Shown: positions 49,302 through 58,369 of the stretch, in pieces
Layout of the letters: every line of letters starts with the position of its first letter
Numbering within the stretch: position 1 is the first letter of the stretch
From: Lyngbya sp. CCAP 1446/10
Lineage (GTDB): Bacteria; Cyanobacteriota; Cyanobacteriia; Cyanobacteriales; Microcoleaceae
Reading direction: 5' to 3'
Assembly (NCBI RefSeq): GCF_026130175.1
Contig: NZ_JAIGNI010000001.1
Location: 169,371-233,370, forward strand
Length of the DNA stretch: 64,000 bases
Translations under genes and position numbers: made by a program
The notes under the pieces: generated by a model
What the model was told of the DNA's origin: nothing
Database searches by the model: none
Seen by the model: the letters and a program-made list of their open reading frames with translations, nothing else

Positions 49302-49390
49302 AGTAACTACACAAAATTAATTACATAAAGACTCCTTGCTAGGTAAGGCTTTCACGCGAAATATTGTGTAATTAATTTTGCACGACTACT
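49302..49390. repeat. inverted repeat with 24-base arms
   Basis: Left arm AGTAACTACACAAAATTAATTACA region (49302-49325) and right arm 49367-49390 share an exact core of CAAAATTAATTACA in inverted orientation. The spacer is about 41 bases. It resembles small palindromic elements and lies between the 5' region of scpB and the end of the ABC ATPase gene. Confidence 0.7.
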
Positions 49391-49428
49391 TAGCGATTTC
49401 AATCGCCGAGTCTATTGTCGGCCATTAA

Positions 49429-50280
49429 TCAATCCAACTGTCGGCCAGTCAGTTCTACAAAAATATCCTCTAAATTAGAAGGACGAACCATCATACCAGT
49501 CTTATCATCTTTCGCATCCAGATAAAAATTAGCCTCTTCCAGAGTCGGGAAAAACTTGTATTCCCAGCGATCGCCAATTTGCTTCATCACCAACCCTTGA
49601 CCGTGTTCCTGCCGCAGTTGCGCCAACGTTCCCAGTTTAATTAACTTACCGCCATCCATAATCCCGATGCGATCGCACAAATACTCCACTTCATCCATAT
49701 AATGCGTAGTCAACAGCATAGTCATTCCCTGCTTATTCAAATCTAGAATAATTTCCCACAATCGCCGTCGGGTTTGCGGATCTAACCCTACAGTCGGTTC
49801 ATCCAAAAATAAGATTTCCGGTTCATGCAAAAGCGATCGGGCAATTTGCAACCTCCGCTTCATTCCGCCCGACAAAGTTTTTACTAAATCATCTCGCCTT
49901 TCCGCTAATTCTACATATCCCAACCACTGTTTAATCAACTGTTGCCGTTTCGGATTTGGGATGTGGTGCATCCGCCCGTGAAACTCCATATTTTCCCAGA
50001 CAGAAAGCTCATTATCCACGCTGGTTTGTTGCAGGACAACCCCGATGGACTGTTTAACTTGCAAACTTTGGCGCATCACGTCATATCCAGCTACCTGAAT
50101 TTGACCGCTGCTGGGTTTAGTCAGGGTAGTCAGCATCCGAATAGTCGTCGATTTGCCAGCACCGTTGGGGCCCAGGAGACCGAACATTTCTCCGGCTTCA
50201 ATTGTGAACGAAAGGTCATTGACAACGGGAATTTTATTGTAGATTTTGCAGGCGTTTTGCAGGGAAACAGCGGCATTCAT
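49429..50280 (-). CDS. ABC transporter ATP-binding protein (DrrA/CcmA-type)
   Basis: A 283-residue ATPase with Walker A GPNGAGKST, Q loop GVVLQQTS, signature LSGGMKRR, Walker B ILFLDEPTVGLD and H loop LLTTHYMDE. The C-terminal part (RWEYKFFPTLEEANFYLD and PSNLEDIFVELTGRQLD) is typical of ABC-2 type exporters. No permease gene is adjacent in the window (the downstream neighbour is scpB), so the partner lies elsewhere. Confidence 0.93.
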   Translation of the reverse strand: MNAAVSLQNACKIYNKIPVVNDLSFTIEAGEMFGLLGPNGAGKSTTIRMLTTLTKPSSGQIQVAGYDVMRQSLQVKQSIGVVLQQTSVDNELSVWENMEFHGRMHHIPNPKRQQLIKQWLGYVELAERRDDLVKTLSGGMKRRLQIARSLLHEPEILFLDEPTVGLDPQTRRRLWEIILDLNKQGMTMLLTTHYMDEVEYLCDRIGIMDGGKLIKLGTLAQLRQEHGQGLVMKQIGDRWEYKFFPTLEEANFYLDAKDDKTGMMVRPSNLEDIFVELTGRQLD

Positions 50281-50640
50281 AGGTATTTCGGTATCATTTA
50301 TTGTAATCAGGCTTTTTATTCTCAGTCAGAGCGTGTCGGGTCAATTAACATAATACTTGTTGGGGCGGGTTCGCAAACAATCTCTAATTCACATCTAAAA
50401 TATCTATAAACCCGCCCCCACTAAGCGACAAAATGTGATTGCGGGCAATTCAACAGACATGATATCATCTCTGGATGCAGAAACAGGTGCGATCGATTAA
50501 ATTTTCTGGTAACAGTCATCGGTACAAATAGCATAAAAACCTGGTTTTTATGCTATTTGTGCACGAGTTTTGTTAATGTAACTAATCTGAGTGTCATCAG
50601 CAGGTAGAAGGCTGATTTTTTTACCGCTTGCAGCACCCAC
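50281..50640. other. intergenic region, no gene seen
   Basis: 360 bases with an inverted CATAAAAACCTGGTTTTTATG palindrome at about 50533-50553 (reads GCATAAAAACC-TGG-TTTTTATGC) and another AT-rich stretch. No coding signal. Confidence 0.45.
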
Positions 50641-51315
50641 TTATTGTGGTTTAGCTAAGTCGGGTTGCAATTCTATTATGCGTTTGTCAAGTTTGCTTGC
50701 GGCTTCGCTAATCGTTACAGGCGGTTTGCTGCCGTCGAGATACATAATTATCAGATAACTTCCTATTTTACCCCGCCGAAATACCGCGATTTCGACATTC
50801 ATGGTTACACCTTGTATTTGTCCTTGATTTGTCCAACCACGCGATACCTCGCCAATCTTTTCTTCTAAGGTTAAAGCAGTAAGATTAGTAAAGTTAACTT
50901 CCTTGTTGCCACTACTATTTAAACCTTTCGAGAATTCTTTTGCAAAAATATCTTCACGCATTGCTGCATCAAATTGAGTTCGATCGATCAGGTTGGTCAG
51001 ATCTTTGGTAAATCCTATGATTATTTGAAAGTGCTGGTCGTCGCTCTTGTTATAAGCAAACACGCTTGCTGGTTTCAATGTCTGGAGACCGCTGGACAGT
51101 TTTTGAACCGTCGCCGGTGGAATCTCTGCAAAACCTACGGGCAAGTCTTGTAAAGTCAGGATTAGTCTCGACAAGTCCACTGCGGGAGGTGGAATATCGG
51201 CAGACAGAATATTGTTGCTAGAGCAAACTGGAATTGCGATCGACTTTCCGTCAACTGCACCGCCCAATCCAGCACTAATTAGCAAACACACCAAGAACAC
51301 AACTTTTTTGTTCAT
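50641..51315 (-). CDS. exported protein of unknown function
   Basis: A 224-residue protein with a signal peptide (MNKKVVFLVCLLISAGLGGA). The mature part (LSRLILTLQDLPVGFAEIPP, HFQIIIGFTKDLTNLIDR, VTMNVEIAVFRRGKIGSYLI) has the alternating strand/helix pattern of small periplasmic alpha-beta domains. The family is not recognised. It is transcribed on its own. Confidence 0.7.
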   Translation of the reverse strand: MNKKVVFLVCLLISAGLGGAVDGKSIAIPVCSSNNILSADIPPPAVDLSRLILTLQDLPVGFAEIPPATVQKLSSGLQTLKPASVFAYNKSDDQHFQIIIGFTKDLTNLIDRTQFDAAMREDIFAKEFSKGLNSSGNKEVNFTNLTALTLEEKIGEVSRGWTNQGQIQGVTMNVEIAVFRRGKIGSYLIIMYLDGSKPPVTISEAASKLDKRIIELQPDLAKPQ

Positions 51316-51380
51316 TACTTTACCTTCTTGCTATGACCGATTACCAATCTCTACCTTACTCTACCCCAAAGCGCTATCTT

Positions 51381-51632
51381 TTACTCTACCACTTCTAATT
51401 CCTCTAATTCTTGTGTAGACTGCCATCCAGCTTGCCAGAGCGATCGATCTTTGAGCTGTTTGGCGTTCAGCCAGAAACGGACATTGGGATCGCAAGCCGC
51501 CACCATTTCCGCAAATACCCATTGACCTTCGTTTTTTCTGTTGACTACTTGAAAGTGCCGCCACCCCCAAGTTTTTTGGTGAGAAGTCCATCGGGAACCA
51601 ACTAAATAAGGAAATTTTTGTTTTTTCGGCAC
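51381..51632 (-). CDS. Trp-rich conserved protein (TIGR02450-like)
   Basis: An 83-residue protein with the pattern of the small Trp-rich family found in cyanobacteria and some other bacteria: PYLVGSRWTSHQKTWGWRHF, then GQWVFAEMVAACDPNVRFWL and LKDRSLWQAGWQ. Function unknown. Soluble, no signal peptide. Confidence 0.85.
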   Translation of the reverse strand: MPKKQKFPYLVGSRWTSHQKTWGWRHFQVVNRKNEGQWVFAEMVAACDPNVRFWLNAKQLKDRSLWQAGWQSTQELEELEVVE

Positions 51633-52111
51633 AGTATTTTTCTTGACAAATATATGAGAACTCTAAACTCTGTCTGCAAGTAGATGCGTTTCTTGTAACT
51701 TACAGCACTTGTGCCTCCGAACTCAAAAGTAAAGGCAGTCTCACGACTGCCCATGTAATTAGTTATATCTATTGGATAGGGTTGATTTTTCAGCCGATCC
51801 ACAAATAGCAAATTTATCCAGCACGAACTCAATCTTGAATCTCAAATCTAAAAGCAAATAACCCAGGTTTTAGTGGACAATAATCCCGTTCTGTAAAACT
51901 TACTCAAATCTACTTTTAGAGCAGGTTTGACGTTCACTTCCTGTTTCTACCAAAGTGGTCGGCCACTTCTGATCCCCAGGCATTTTTTCGGGCCCAACTC
52001 TCCCTACAAACATTTTTTCAATCTGAATCGTGTCTCATTGACGCTGTACAGCTCAATAAAAAAGCACCTTTAGGCAAGATTGACTCCTTTATGTGATGCC
52101 GTCGCTGCCCC
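51633..52111. other. intergenic region, no gene seen
   Basis: 479 bases upstream of the Trp-rich gene and downstream of the small protein at 52112; no coding or RNA signal recognised. Confidence 0.45.
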
Positions 52112-52351
52112 TTAATTACTTCCGTGTGAAGGCTTGTGGCCCGATAAATCCATAGGAAGTTGGGGAAGCCGGAGCCGCACCGCATTTGTTTGCAGCCAGA
52201 GAGTGATGGCGTACTTCCGTTGTGGAGTCACGTACTCTCCGGGTCTGATCACGCCAGCACAGACGCCGATGTTTTTAATAAGGGTTTCTCGCTCCGATGA
52301 ACTTGCACCCTGTAGCAACCTGACTTGGGCTTTGATAAAATCCACGTTCAT
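52112..52351 (-). CDS. small protein of unknown function
   Basis: A 79-residue frame with ATG at 52351. The product (MNVDFIKAQVRLLQGASSS, IGVCAGVIRPGEYVTPQRKY, AITLWLQTNAVRLRLPQL) has a mixed helix-strand character and even amino acid use, so it is more protein-like than a random frame, but no family is recognised and the ribosome site is weak. Confidence 0.5.
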   Translation of the reverse strand: MNVDFIKAQVRLLQGASSSERETLIKNIGVCAGVIRPGEYVTPQRKYAITLWLQTNAVRLRLPQLPMDLSGHKPSHGSN

Positions 52352-53633
52352 AGCAGAAAGTAAAAGTAACTAAAGAACTCAGTTAAATAGCGATGCTTTG
52401 CTTCCAATTGTAACTCTAAAACCACTTGGTACGAATCCAATTGATTCAACATCCCCTGGATGGGGATCGGGGCCTCTAGAGCTAGCCAACTTTATTTACT
52501 TTATCTGTTTTTGCTAGCAAAAGTGTCACTATACTAGCAGTTTTGACAGAATTATTCATAGTTAAGAACTGTTACAAATTTGGCTCGAATCCTACAATAA
52601 TGCAGAGTTTAGTGCTAACGCTACTCTCCGGGGTTCAAAAAAATCAGCACAGTCTCCAGATCCTTGCCTTCGTAGGTTTCAGCCTCCCCGATTAGGAAGA
52701 GATCGATCGCCGAATATTCCTCTTGGAGCACTCCTCTTAACACCCAGACACTACCACATCACCCTATTGATTTAGATCCCGCCACCTGCTTCGCTGTGGA
52801 CTATAACTTCAGGCATACGTATTGTTACGGTGGCTACAATAAGCGAGCAAGTTTTTATTCTTGTTTCTTGATGATATATTTTTTGCTTTTCTTGCAAATC
52901 CCTGATTTGTGTTAATTAAGGCAGCTTTATGATGTCCGCGCCAACGAAGACTCGCAGCTTGCGAATCCAGACATTTTACTCTCTGTAGCGGTGAATTTGT
53001 TTTCTGAATTCATTAGAGGCGATCGCACGCCGACTAGAATTGCCAGGTACGGCTCATTTTGTATAATTTATAACAAAGCGATTAATTCTAATAATTTAAA
53101 AGCAGCACAATTTTTCACAGTTTTCCATCCGTCACTCGCTCCTAACAGCCCAAAAATTTGATCAAACAAATCAACACGTCAATACCCGTACCATCAAGCT
53201 TGAAAGTGCCGATTTGAGCTTCGCAGTTAATGCTTGATAGCAGTTATATATCGCCGATTATGCAATTCACTAAATTAGTTGATATCCAGTATAATTAACT
53301 GGTTGATCTGAAGTGATAAAATACCAATTAGTGAAAGAATCAGGAGGTTTTTAACTTTGGTGTGGCGGGTCGATCTAGGTCGTACATGAAAGATATTAAT
53401 AAAACCGCCTCTAGGATATGTTTTACCCTCCCAAAACGCATCGACCCGACAGCATAGAAAATCCCCTCTCGCTGGGTCGTCGGAGGGGAAATAGTCGATT
53501 ATATTATGGTTTATTTAATACGATCGATGTATCGGTGTCTTCTTGCAGTGTCAAGAGGTATCGATTGCTAGACCTATCTGGGCTCCTAGCTAAGATAATT
53601 TCCCGGTGGGAAACCGGGAAATTATTAACTAAA
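52352..53633. other. long intergenic region (1.28 kb)
   Basis: No supported gene. A 40-codon minus-strand frame at 52621-52743 (GTG start, LQEEYSAIDLFLIGEAETYE) looks protein-like and may be a relic. A 98-codon plus-strand frame at 53418-53714 has no family features and overlaps the pseudocaspase end. CCCCTCTCG/CGGAGGGG pairing occurs at about 53464-53488. Confidence 0.4.
53594..53625 (-). terminator. hairpin after the pseudocaspase gene
   Basis: GATAATTTCCCGGT pairs with ACCGGGAAATTATT around a short loop, 9-40 bases after the stop codon of the minus-strand gene. The stem is strong but lacks a T run, so termination is probable rather than certain. Confidence 0.55.
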
Positions 53634-55475
53634 TCAACCTTTTTTCTGGCGTTGCAGCTTAGTTTTCCAATTGGCGATCGCCTTTTGAGCAGGCTCATAA
53701 CTCTTGGTATCTGACGGCACCAGTGAAGCAGTTTCAACTGCATCTTTCAGCTTTCCTTGAGAGGCACGCAACTGAGCAATTTTGAGAATAGCTTCGCTCC
53801 ACTCTCCAATCAACTGCTGAGCTTCTTCATGCTTTGGCTGACCGGGTTGAATTTTATTCGCTTGCTGGATTCCTTTACTGTAAGAAGAGGCAGCCCCCCG
53901 CTTAATTTGGCTCGCAGCCGCCAATAGCAAAGCAACATTGACATCCTGCTCTTTGGATAGCTCCTCCCACTGAGCGATCGCCTGTTTCGACTGATTGTAA
54001 ACCGCTTGATTCACATCAGGCATCAATTTAGCCGCGCCGATCGCCCCGGAGAAATTGCCCCGAGCAGCCCGCCCGTTAGCAATATCCAAAATCACCAAAC
54101 TCCAGCGCTCAATATCCTGCTGAGCCTGCGGGTAGAGCGGATCGCTAGGCGGAATCGTTCGAGCCTTAACCACCGCTCGATTAAAACTAGAAGCCGAACC
54201 ATCCTTGAGGAAAGTTTTCGCCTCAGCCCACACCTGCTGGCTCGACGGAGGTTGCTTGCTATCAGTCGCTGCTTGCACCGCACGCGGTTGGTTCTGCGCC
54301 ACTCCACCACCAGCAGCTTTTGGAGGGCCGGGGTTTTGGGAATTCTCAGTAGTCGATCGAGGATCTCCTTCCTGCTGACCAATAAAAATTGATTTGTTTG
54401 TCAAAAAAACACCCAACAGCAGCACCAAAGCCGTAGCTCCACTCCACAAAATTAGCTGCTGTAAAAATGACTTGTCCGACCCCCCGTTATCCGTATCATC
54501 GGGCTTTTGCAAATTCGGTCGATCGCCCCCCCCACCTGCGCGAACCACAGTATTCGGCTGCTTCGATACCGCTGGCATCTCAACCGGCCCATCAATCGCG
54601 TTGCGAGTAGCCTCCGGCATCTCAATTTGAGCCGTAGCCGTCGCCATTTGCGGGCGATCGATCCCATCAGCCATAGCAACCGCCATATTGCCGTTGCGTC
54701 CTGCCAACACAGCAGTCGCCACTCCAAGAGCATCCGGCAAAATCACCAAATGAGCCTTTCCTGGAGGATTCACCACCATCAAAGGTTCTTGTTTCGGACG
54801 CAAATGGTGATCGCATAGCTCCGGGAGTCGATCGGTCAAAAAACGGTCTAAACCCTTAAGCGTGGTACACTGTCCCGATCGCAACCCCTCTAAAAGCGCC
54901 GTCGTAAAAAATCCTTGACGCAAAGCAGAAGTTTCCCGCGAAACTTGATTCGGGCGGCAAGAAAGCACCGTCGGGATTTCCAGCTCCCGCGCCAGCTCTG
55001 CCGTTTGAGTGCCGATCGTTTCCCCCGCCTTCACAATCTGGCTGCGGTTCATATCAACCAGCACCAAAACCGTTTCCGTAGGAGCATTTTTCAGAGTATT
55101 CAACAGCAACTCTACCGGAATTCCCGTACCCTGAATATCAGCCGGATCACCATCAACCGGCATCAAATAATCCTTGCCTTCATAGCTGACACCGTAGCCG
55201 CTAAAAAAACACCAGAGTAAATCTCCCTGTTGTAGATGTTCCGCGCACAGACTTTCCGTCAACCTCAGAATATTTTCCCGATTCGGATACGTAGATTGAC
55301 CCCACAGCGACGGCGAGTTATCCGTCATCAACAGACATCCATCCGGCGCAAAACCAGCCTCCTCAGTCAAAAAACCGTAAAGTGCCTCTGCATCCTCTTG
55401 CGCATAACTCAAAGGCTGGAGTAACTGATATTGATTGATGCCGATCGCAATACAAGCGTGATGTTTCATCCCCAT
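53634..55475 (-). CDS. pseudocaspase (C14-like domain without catalytic pair) with TPR-like C-terminus
   Basis: A 613-residue protein. The N-terminal 230 residues have the caspase/orthocaspase p20 fold (HHACIAIGINQYQLLQPLSY, then DLLWCFFSGYGVSYEGKDYL), but the catalytic His of the usual SGHG is Tyr (SGYG) and the Cys of the usual D-x-C segment is missing (LVLVDMNRSQ). Such inactive orthocaspases are known in cyanobacteria. A Pro/Asp linker, a single transmembrane helix (LILWSGATALVLLLGVFL) and about 200 residues of Ala/Gln-rich helical repeats follow, similar to TPR units (AKTFLKDGSASSFNRAVVKA, IAQWEELSKEQDVNVALLLA). It is likely a membrane-held scaffold. ATG 55475 is chosen; the frame extends to 55553. 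Confidence 0.88.
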   Translation of the reverse strand: MGMKHHACIAIGINQYQLLQPLSYAQEDAEALYGFLTEEAGFAPDGCLLMTDNSPSLWGQSTYPNRENILRLTESLCAEHLQQGDLLWCFFSGYGVSYEGKDYLMPVDGDPADIQGTGIPVELLLNTLKNAPTETVLVLVDMNRSQIVKAGETIGTQTAELARELEIPTVLSCRPNQVSRETSALRQGFFTTALLEGLRSGQCTTLKGLDRFLTDRLPELCDHHLRPKQEPLMVVNPPGKAHLVILPDALGVATAVLAGRNGNMAVAMADGIDRPQMATATAQIEMPEATRNAIDGPVEMPAVSKQPNTVVRAGGGGDRPNLQKPDDTDNGGSDKSFLQQLILWSGATALVLLLGVFLTNKSIFIGQQEGDPRSTTENSQNPGPPKAAGGGVAQNQPRAVQAATDSKQPPSSQQVWAEAKTFLKDGSASSFNRAVVKARTIPPSDPLYPQAQQDIERWSLVILDIANGRAARGNFSGAIGAAKLMPDVNQAVYNQSKQAIAQWEELSKEQDVNVALLLAAASQIKRGAASSYSKGIQQANKIQPGQPKHEEAQQLIGEWSEAILKIAQLRASQGKLKDAVETASLVPSDTKSYEPAQKAIANWKTKLQRQKKG

Positions 55476-55765
55476 ATGCCCTATATATAGTGAACAACTT
55501 GCACAAAACGATAACACATCGCCGTTTAACCTTATACCGACTTTCGCCTCCAAGCGTCAGATAGCAATTGTCCAAAGGCAGAAGTCCCAACACGCGCCTA
55601 AATTCAGCATCCTAAAATTTTCACATCTTAATAATATTGCAGTAAAAATTTATTCCCTGTGCCTGCATTCAGAAAAATAACGTTAAATTGGATACACAGG
55701 TAAATCTATTTCTTCTATTTGACCCTATTTTTCAGCAATTACACCAAAAAGGAGTAACCCGCTAA

Positions 55766-56467
55766 ATGGTCTCTACAGCTCAAAAAAAAATCTCCACCCA
55801 CAGCGAATCCCTACTGAAGCAAAAGCATCCTAAAACTCACAGCCACTATAGGTTTCAGGATTTTTTTGTCTTCGATCGCGAGCTTGGTACACTTAACGAT
55901 TGGAACGAGTCGCGCAACATTTTTACCAGCGAAGACTTCATCATCGGTTTGGTAGAAGGACTCGAAGAAGAAGTAGGCCCGGCTTCCTCTGTAATCATGT
56001 ATACTATTGGTTGCCAGTGGGGGCTGCAAGATTCCGAATTTTTTCAAAAATGGTTTAGCGCCGAATTCGGCCAGAACATTCGCCAGTCGAATCTGATGTT
56101 TCTGCTAGAAACTTGGTGGTGGCCTTTCACGGCTCAAGGTTGGGGTCGCTGGGAAGTTGACATGAGCGATCGCAAAAACGGCTGCATCTTCATCAACGTC
56201 TTTGACTCAGCAGTTGCTCGCACTTTGGGCGACGTAGGCAAACCAGTTTGTCACATTTACGCCGGTTTATTTGCCGGTTTCTTCGGATCTCTAGTCAAAA
56301 AGCCTCTCAGTTGCATAGAACTCCAATGTTATTCAATGGGAGAAACCTATTGTAAATTCCTCCTCGGCAACCCAGATAAAATTGATGCAGCAGCATTCTG
56401 GCTCAACGAAGGTGCCAACGCCCGCGATATTCAAAATCGACTCGAACACGGTGAAATATTGCGGTAA
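55766..56467 (+). CDS. V4R domain protein, PAP-cluster member (slr0144-like)
   Basis: A 233-residue protein with a V4R (4-vinyl reductase) domain, a fold that binds small hydrophobic molecules or metals. Features: EDFIIGLVEGLEEEVGPASS, QWGLQDSEFFQKWF, WWWPFTAQGWGRWEVDMSD, and the Cys-rich C-terminal part LSCIELQCYSMGETYCKFLL. In Synechocystis the similar slr0144 opens the operon needed for efficient photosystem II assembly. It is followed at 92 bases by a small gene of the same cluster. The ATG at 55766 has AAGGAG upstream. Confidence 0.85.
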   Translation: MVSTAQKKISTHSESLLKQKHPKTHSHYRFQDFFVFDRELGTLNDWNESRNIFTSEDFIIGLVEGLEEEVGPASSVIMYTIGCQWGLQDSEFFQKWFSAEFGQNIRQSNLMFLLETWWWPFTAQGWGRWEVDMSDRKNGCIFINVFDSAVARTLGDVGKPVCHIYAGLFAGFFGSLVKKPLSCIELQCYSMGETYCKFLLGNPDKIDAAAFWLNEGANARDIQNRLEHGEILR

Positions 56468-56558
56468 ACAACCCGGAAAGGCATATCCCCTGCCCTGCCT
56501 TTCTCTCACCAATTTCGCGATGTACAGTGATGGTGAGCCTCTCCAGGCAGGAAGAAAG

Positions 56559-56825
56559 ATGAAAAGTCAAACTTCATGGTTGGACAAATCTGTCCAAGAC
56601 TTCTTTAGTCACTACAATTGGCTGGGAAAACCTTTAGAAACCCAAAATGGCTCGACTTCTGGTCAAGTCATGACTTTAACCCGATCGGTAGCAGACTTTT
56701 TTCAAGCTATTTCTTGGGAAGGAATTCCCGAAGTGGGCGCCCTGCCGCTACCGCCACCCTTGCCAGTAATTTATATTTCCGAACCCGCAGAAATCACCAT
56801 TGACGACCTATTCGACCTCTTTTAA
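56559..56825 (+). CDS. small PAP-cluster protein with a duplicated motif (slr0145-like)
   Basis: An 88-residue protein. It has two copies of the pattern S-V-x-D-F-F-x(4-5)-W-x-G-x-P: KSVQDFFSHYNWLGKP and RSVADFFQAISWEGIPE. The C-terminus is Pro-rich then acidic (ITIDDLFDLF). The position between the first V4R gene and a phycobilisome-like gene is that of slr0145 in the Synechocystis cluster; the assignment rests on order and size. Start ATG 56559 has GGAAGAAAG upstream; the same frame is open further upstream inside the V4R gene. Confidence 0.75.
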   Translation: MKSQTSWLDKSVQDFFSHYNWLGKPLETQNGSTSGQVMTLTRSVADFFQAISWEGIPEVGALPLPPPLPVIYISEPAEITIDDLFDLF

Positions 56826-56869
56826 TCTGTGTGGAAAATGGAAAACAAAAAATAGGGCAATCCCTCATT

Positions 56870-56910
56870 CTTCCTTCTTCCTTCTTCCTTCTTCCTGCTT
56901 CCTTCCTTTG
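56870..56910. repeat. heptanucleotide tandem repeat (TTCTTCC)n
   Basis: About four TTCTTCC units followed by variants (TGCTTCC) between the slr0145-like and slr0146-like genes. Confidence 0.8.
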
Positions 56911-56941
56911 ATCAATTACCGATTACCACTTAAGAAAAATC

Positions 56942-57415
56942 ATGCACCCTGAGATTGAGGCCCTGCTGGATCAGGCAGAAACCCGCTTTCTAAAAGGCGA
57001 AGAACTCATAGCTTTTAAGCGTCAAGCTGCAATCCTAGCCCAGCGCTTAAAAATTTACGAATTTTTGCGAGAGAAGGAAGCAAGCATCTTCCAACCAGTA
57101 GCCAACAAGCTACAAGAAAAATTCCCCGACGAACAACAAGAAACCTTAGAACGATCGCTCAAACATTGGCTCTTAGTCTTGCGGTACTGCGCTATGGCCA
57201 TGCTGCTGAACGATGGAGTTTTTCTCGAACAGCGACTCCTCGACTGGGTTCCCGGCATAGTCGCAGCCCACCAAACTCAAAAAATCGAAGCAACTGTTTG
57301 CAATTTGCTGCAAACTCGCTTGAAAGAACTGCTTTCCGAGCAAGCACGAGCCATATTGCAACCATTTTTTGACCAAGCACAGTCAATGATTATTGACGCA
57401 GGTAATAAAGAGTAG
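56942..57415 (+). CDS. phycobilisome-fold-like PAP-cluster protein (slr0146-like)
   Basis: A 157-residue all-helical protein. The order of helices (EALLDQAETRFLKGEELIAF, then RSLKHWLLVLRYCAMAMLLN, then the pattern LLDWVPGIVAAHQTQKIEAT) is like that of allophycocyanin-type globins, and a Cys sits in the central helix, but the chromophore motif is not conserved. It resembles the minus-strand gene at 59556, its probable paralogue. In Synechocystis the counterparts lie in the slr0144-0152 cluster. It could be an assembly factor using the phycobiliprotein fold. Confidence 0.7.
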   Translation: MHPEIEALLDQAETRFLKGEELIAFKRQAAILAQRLKIYEFLREKEASIFQPVANKLQEKFPDEQQETLERSLKHWLLVLRYCAMAMLLNDGVFLEQRLLDWVPGIVAAHQTQKIEATVCNLLQTRLKELLSEQARAILQPFFDQAQSMIIDAGNKE

Positions 57416-57417
57416 AC

Positions 57418-57461
57418 AAATTCCCAATTCCCAATTCCCAATTCCCAATTCCCAATTCCCG
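57418..57461. repeat. heptanucleotide tandem repeat (AATTCCC)n
   Basis: Five to six AATTCCC units ending right at the start codon of the next gene. They occupy the place of the ribosome site, so unit number could influence expression. Confidence 0.85.
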
Positions 57462-58124
57462 ATGATTAATATTTCCGACTTACTCAAACAGCCCCGACTT
57501 CCTGGAAACTACTTTGCCAGCGATGCCTACGTCCGAGGCGACCTCGAACTTGGCCTGCTCGAAAACCGCCGGGGCGATCGGCTCATTGCACTCCCAGAAA
57601 CACTAATTAAAGCCATTTATATCGGCTTAGAAAAAGAAACAGGTCAAGCTTCCCGCCTCGTGCTATTTAACTGCGGCCGCTGGTGGGGGAAAAACTTCTA
57701 CGTGCGTTTTTGCGAAGAAGTCAGCGAATACTATAATCAGCCAGTTTCCGAAATGGAAATGGTAGAATTTATTCAGTCCTTGCAACAGTGCTGGAAAACT
57801 CACGGATGGGGAACATTTGAACTTGATCCCAGCCATTCCGAACAGGGATTTTTAATAGTAAAGATTGCCAACTCTCTTTTTGCTAAAACAGCTCCCAAGT
57901 CGAAGCGACCAGCCTGTTTTCTAGAAGCAGGCATCTTAAGTTCCTTCTTTAGTCAGCTTACAGGTCGAGAACTCCACTGCCTACAAACCTCCTGTGAATC
58001 CTTGGGATCGGACTGCAACCGCTTTATTTTAGGGTTGCGCGATCGCCTCCAACCAGCAGATTCTATGGTCGAAGAAGGACAAGCTCACGAAGCTATTATC
58101 AGTCAGCTTTGCCAAAAAAATTGA
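57462..58124 (+). CDS. V4R domain protein, PAP-cluster member (slr0147-like)
   Basis: A 220-residue V4R protein, second in the cluster. It shows LPETLIKAIYIGLEKETGQA, GRWWGKNFYVRFCEEVSEYY, CWKTHGWGTFELD and the C-terminal LHCLQTSCESLGSDCNRFIL with the three-Cys pattern also found in the first V4R protein. ATG 57462 (MINISDLLKQP) is chosen; the open frame upstream translates the AATTCCC repeat (PNSQFP) and is not family-like. Confidence 0.85.
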   Translation: MINISDLLKQPRLPGNYFASDAYVRGDLELGLLENRRGDRLIALPETLIKAIYIGLEKETGQASRLVLFNCGRWWGKNFYVRFCEEVSEYYNQPVSEMEMVEFIQSLQQCWKTHGWGTFELDPSHSEQGFLIVKIANSLFAKTAPKSKRPACFLEAGILSSFFSQLTGRELHCLQTSCESLGSDCNRFILGLRDRLQPADSMVEEGQAHEAIISQLCQKN

Positions 58125-58133
58125 TTTTTTTTT

Positions 58134-58166
58134 TACAGCTATTAGTTGGTTGATAATAGCTGTTAT
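58134..58166 (+). terminator. possible hairpin after the V4R gene
   Basis: ACAGCTATTA pairs with TAATAGCTGT around a short loop, 10 bases after the stop. A T run precedes rather than follows the stem on the plus strand, so this could be weak or act on the opposite strand. Confidence 0.4.
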
Positions 58167-58369
58167 CTCGATTTTTCGGCAACGATTTTATCCACCATAT
58201 CATCAAAGCTGAGAGTTAAATTATCAAAAAACTACCAAATTTAAAAAACTGGTTTTAGCTATTTAAAAACCCCCTAATTATAACTCCCAGCTAGACGATT
58301 TATAAAGTCCCCAATAAACTCATAAAAATTCAAAAGCAACCACAACCTCAAATTTTTTGGTCGAACTTA

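Noticed and set aside
52621..52743. 40-codon frame (GTG start) with a protein-like stretch
   Set aside because: Too short to call; kept only as a possible relic in the intergenic note.
53418..53714. 98-codon plus-strand frame
   Set aside because: Overlaps the 3' end of the pseudocaspase gene and the hairpin; composition not protein-like.
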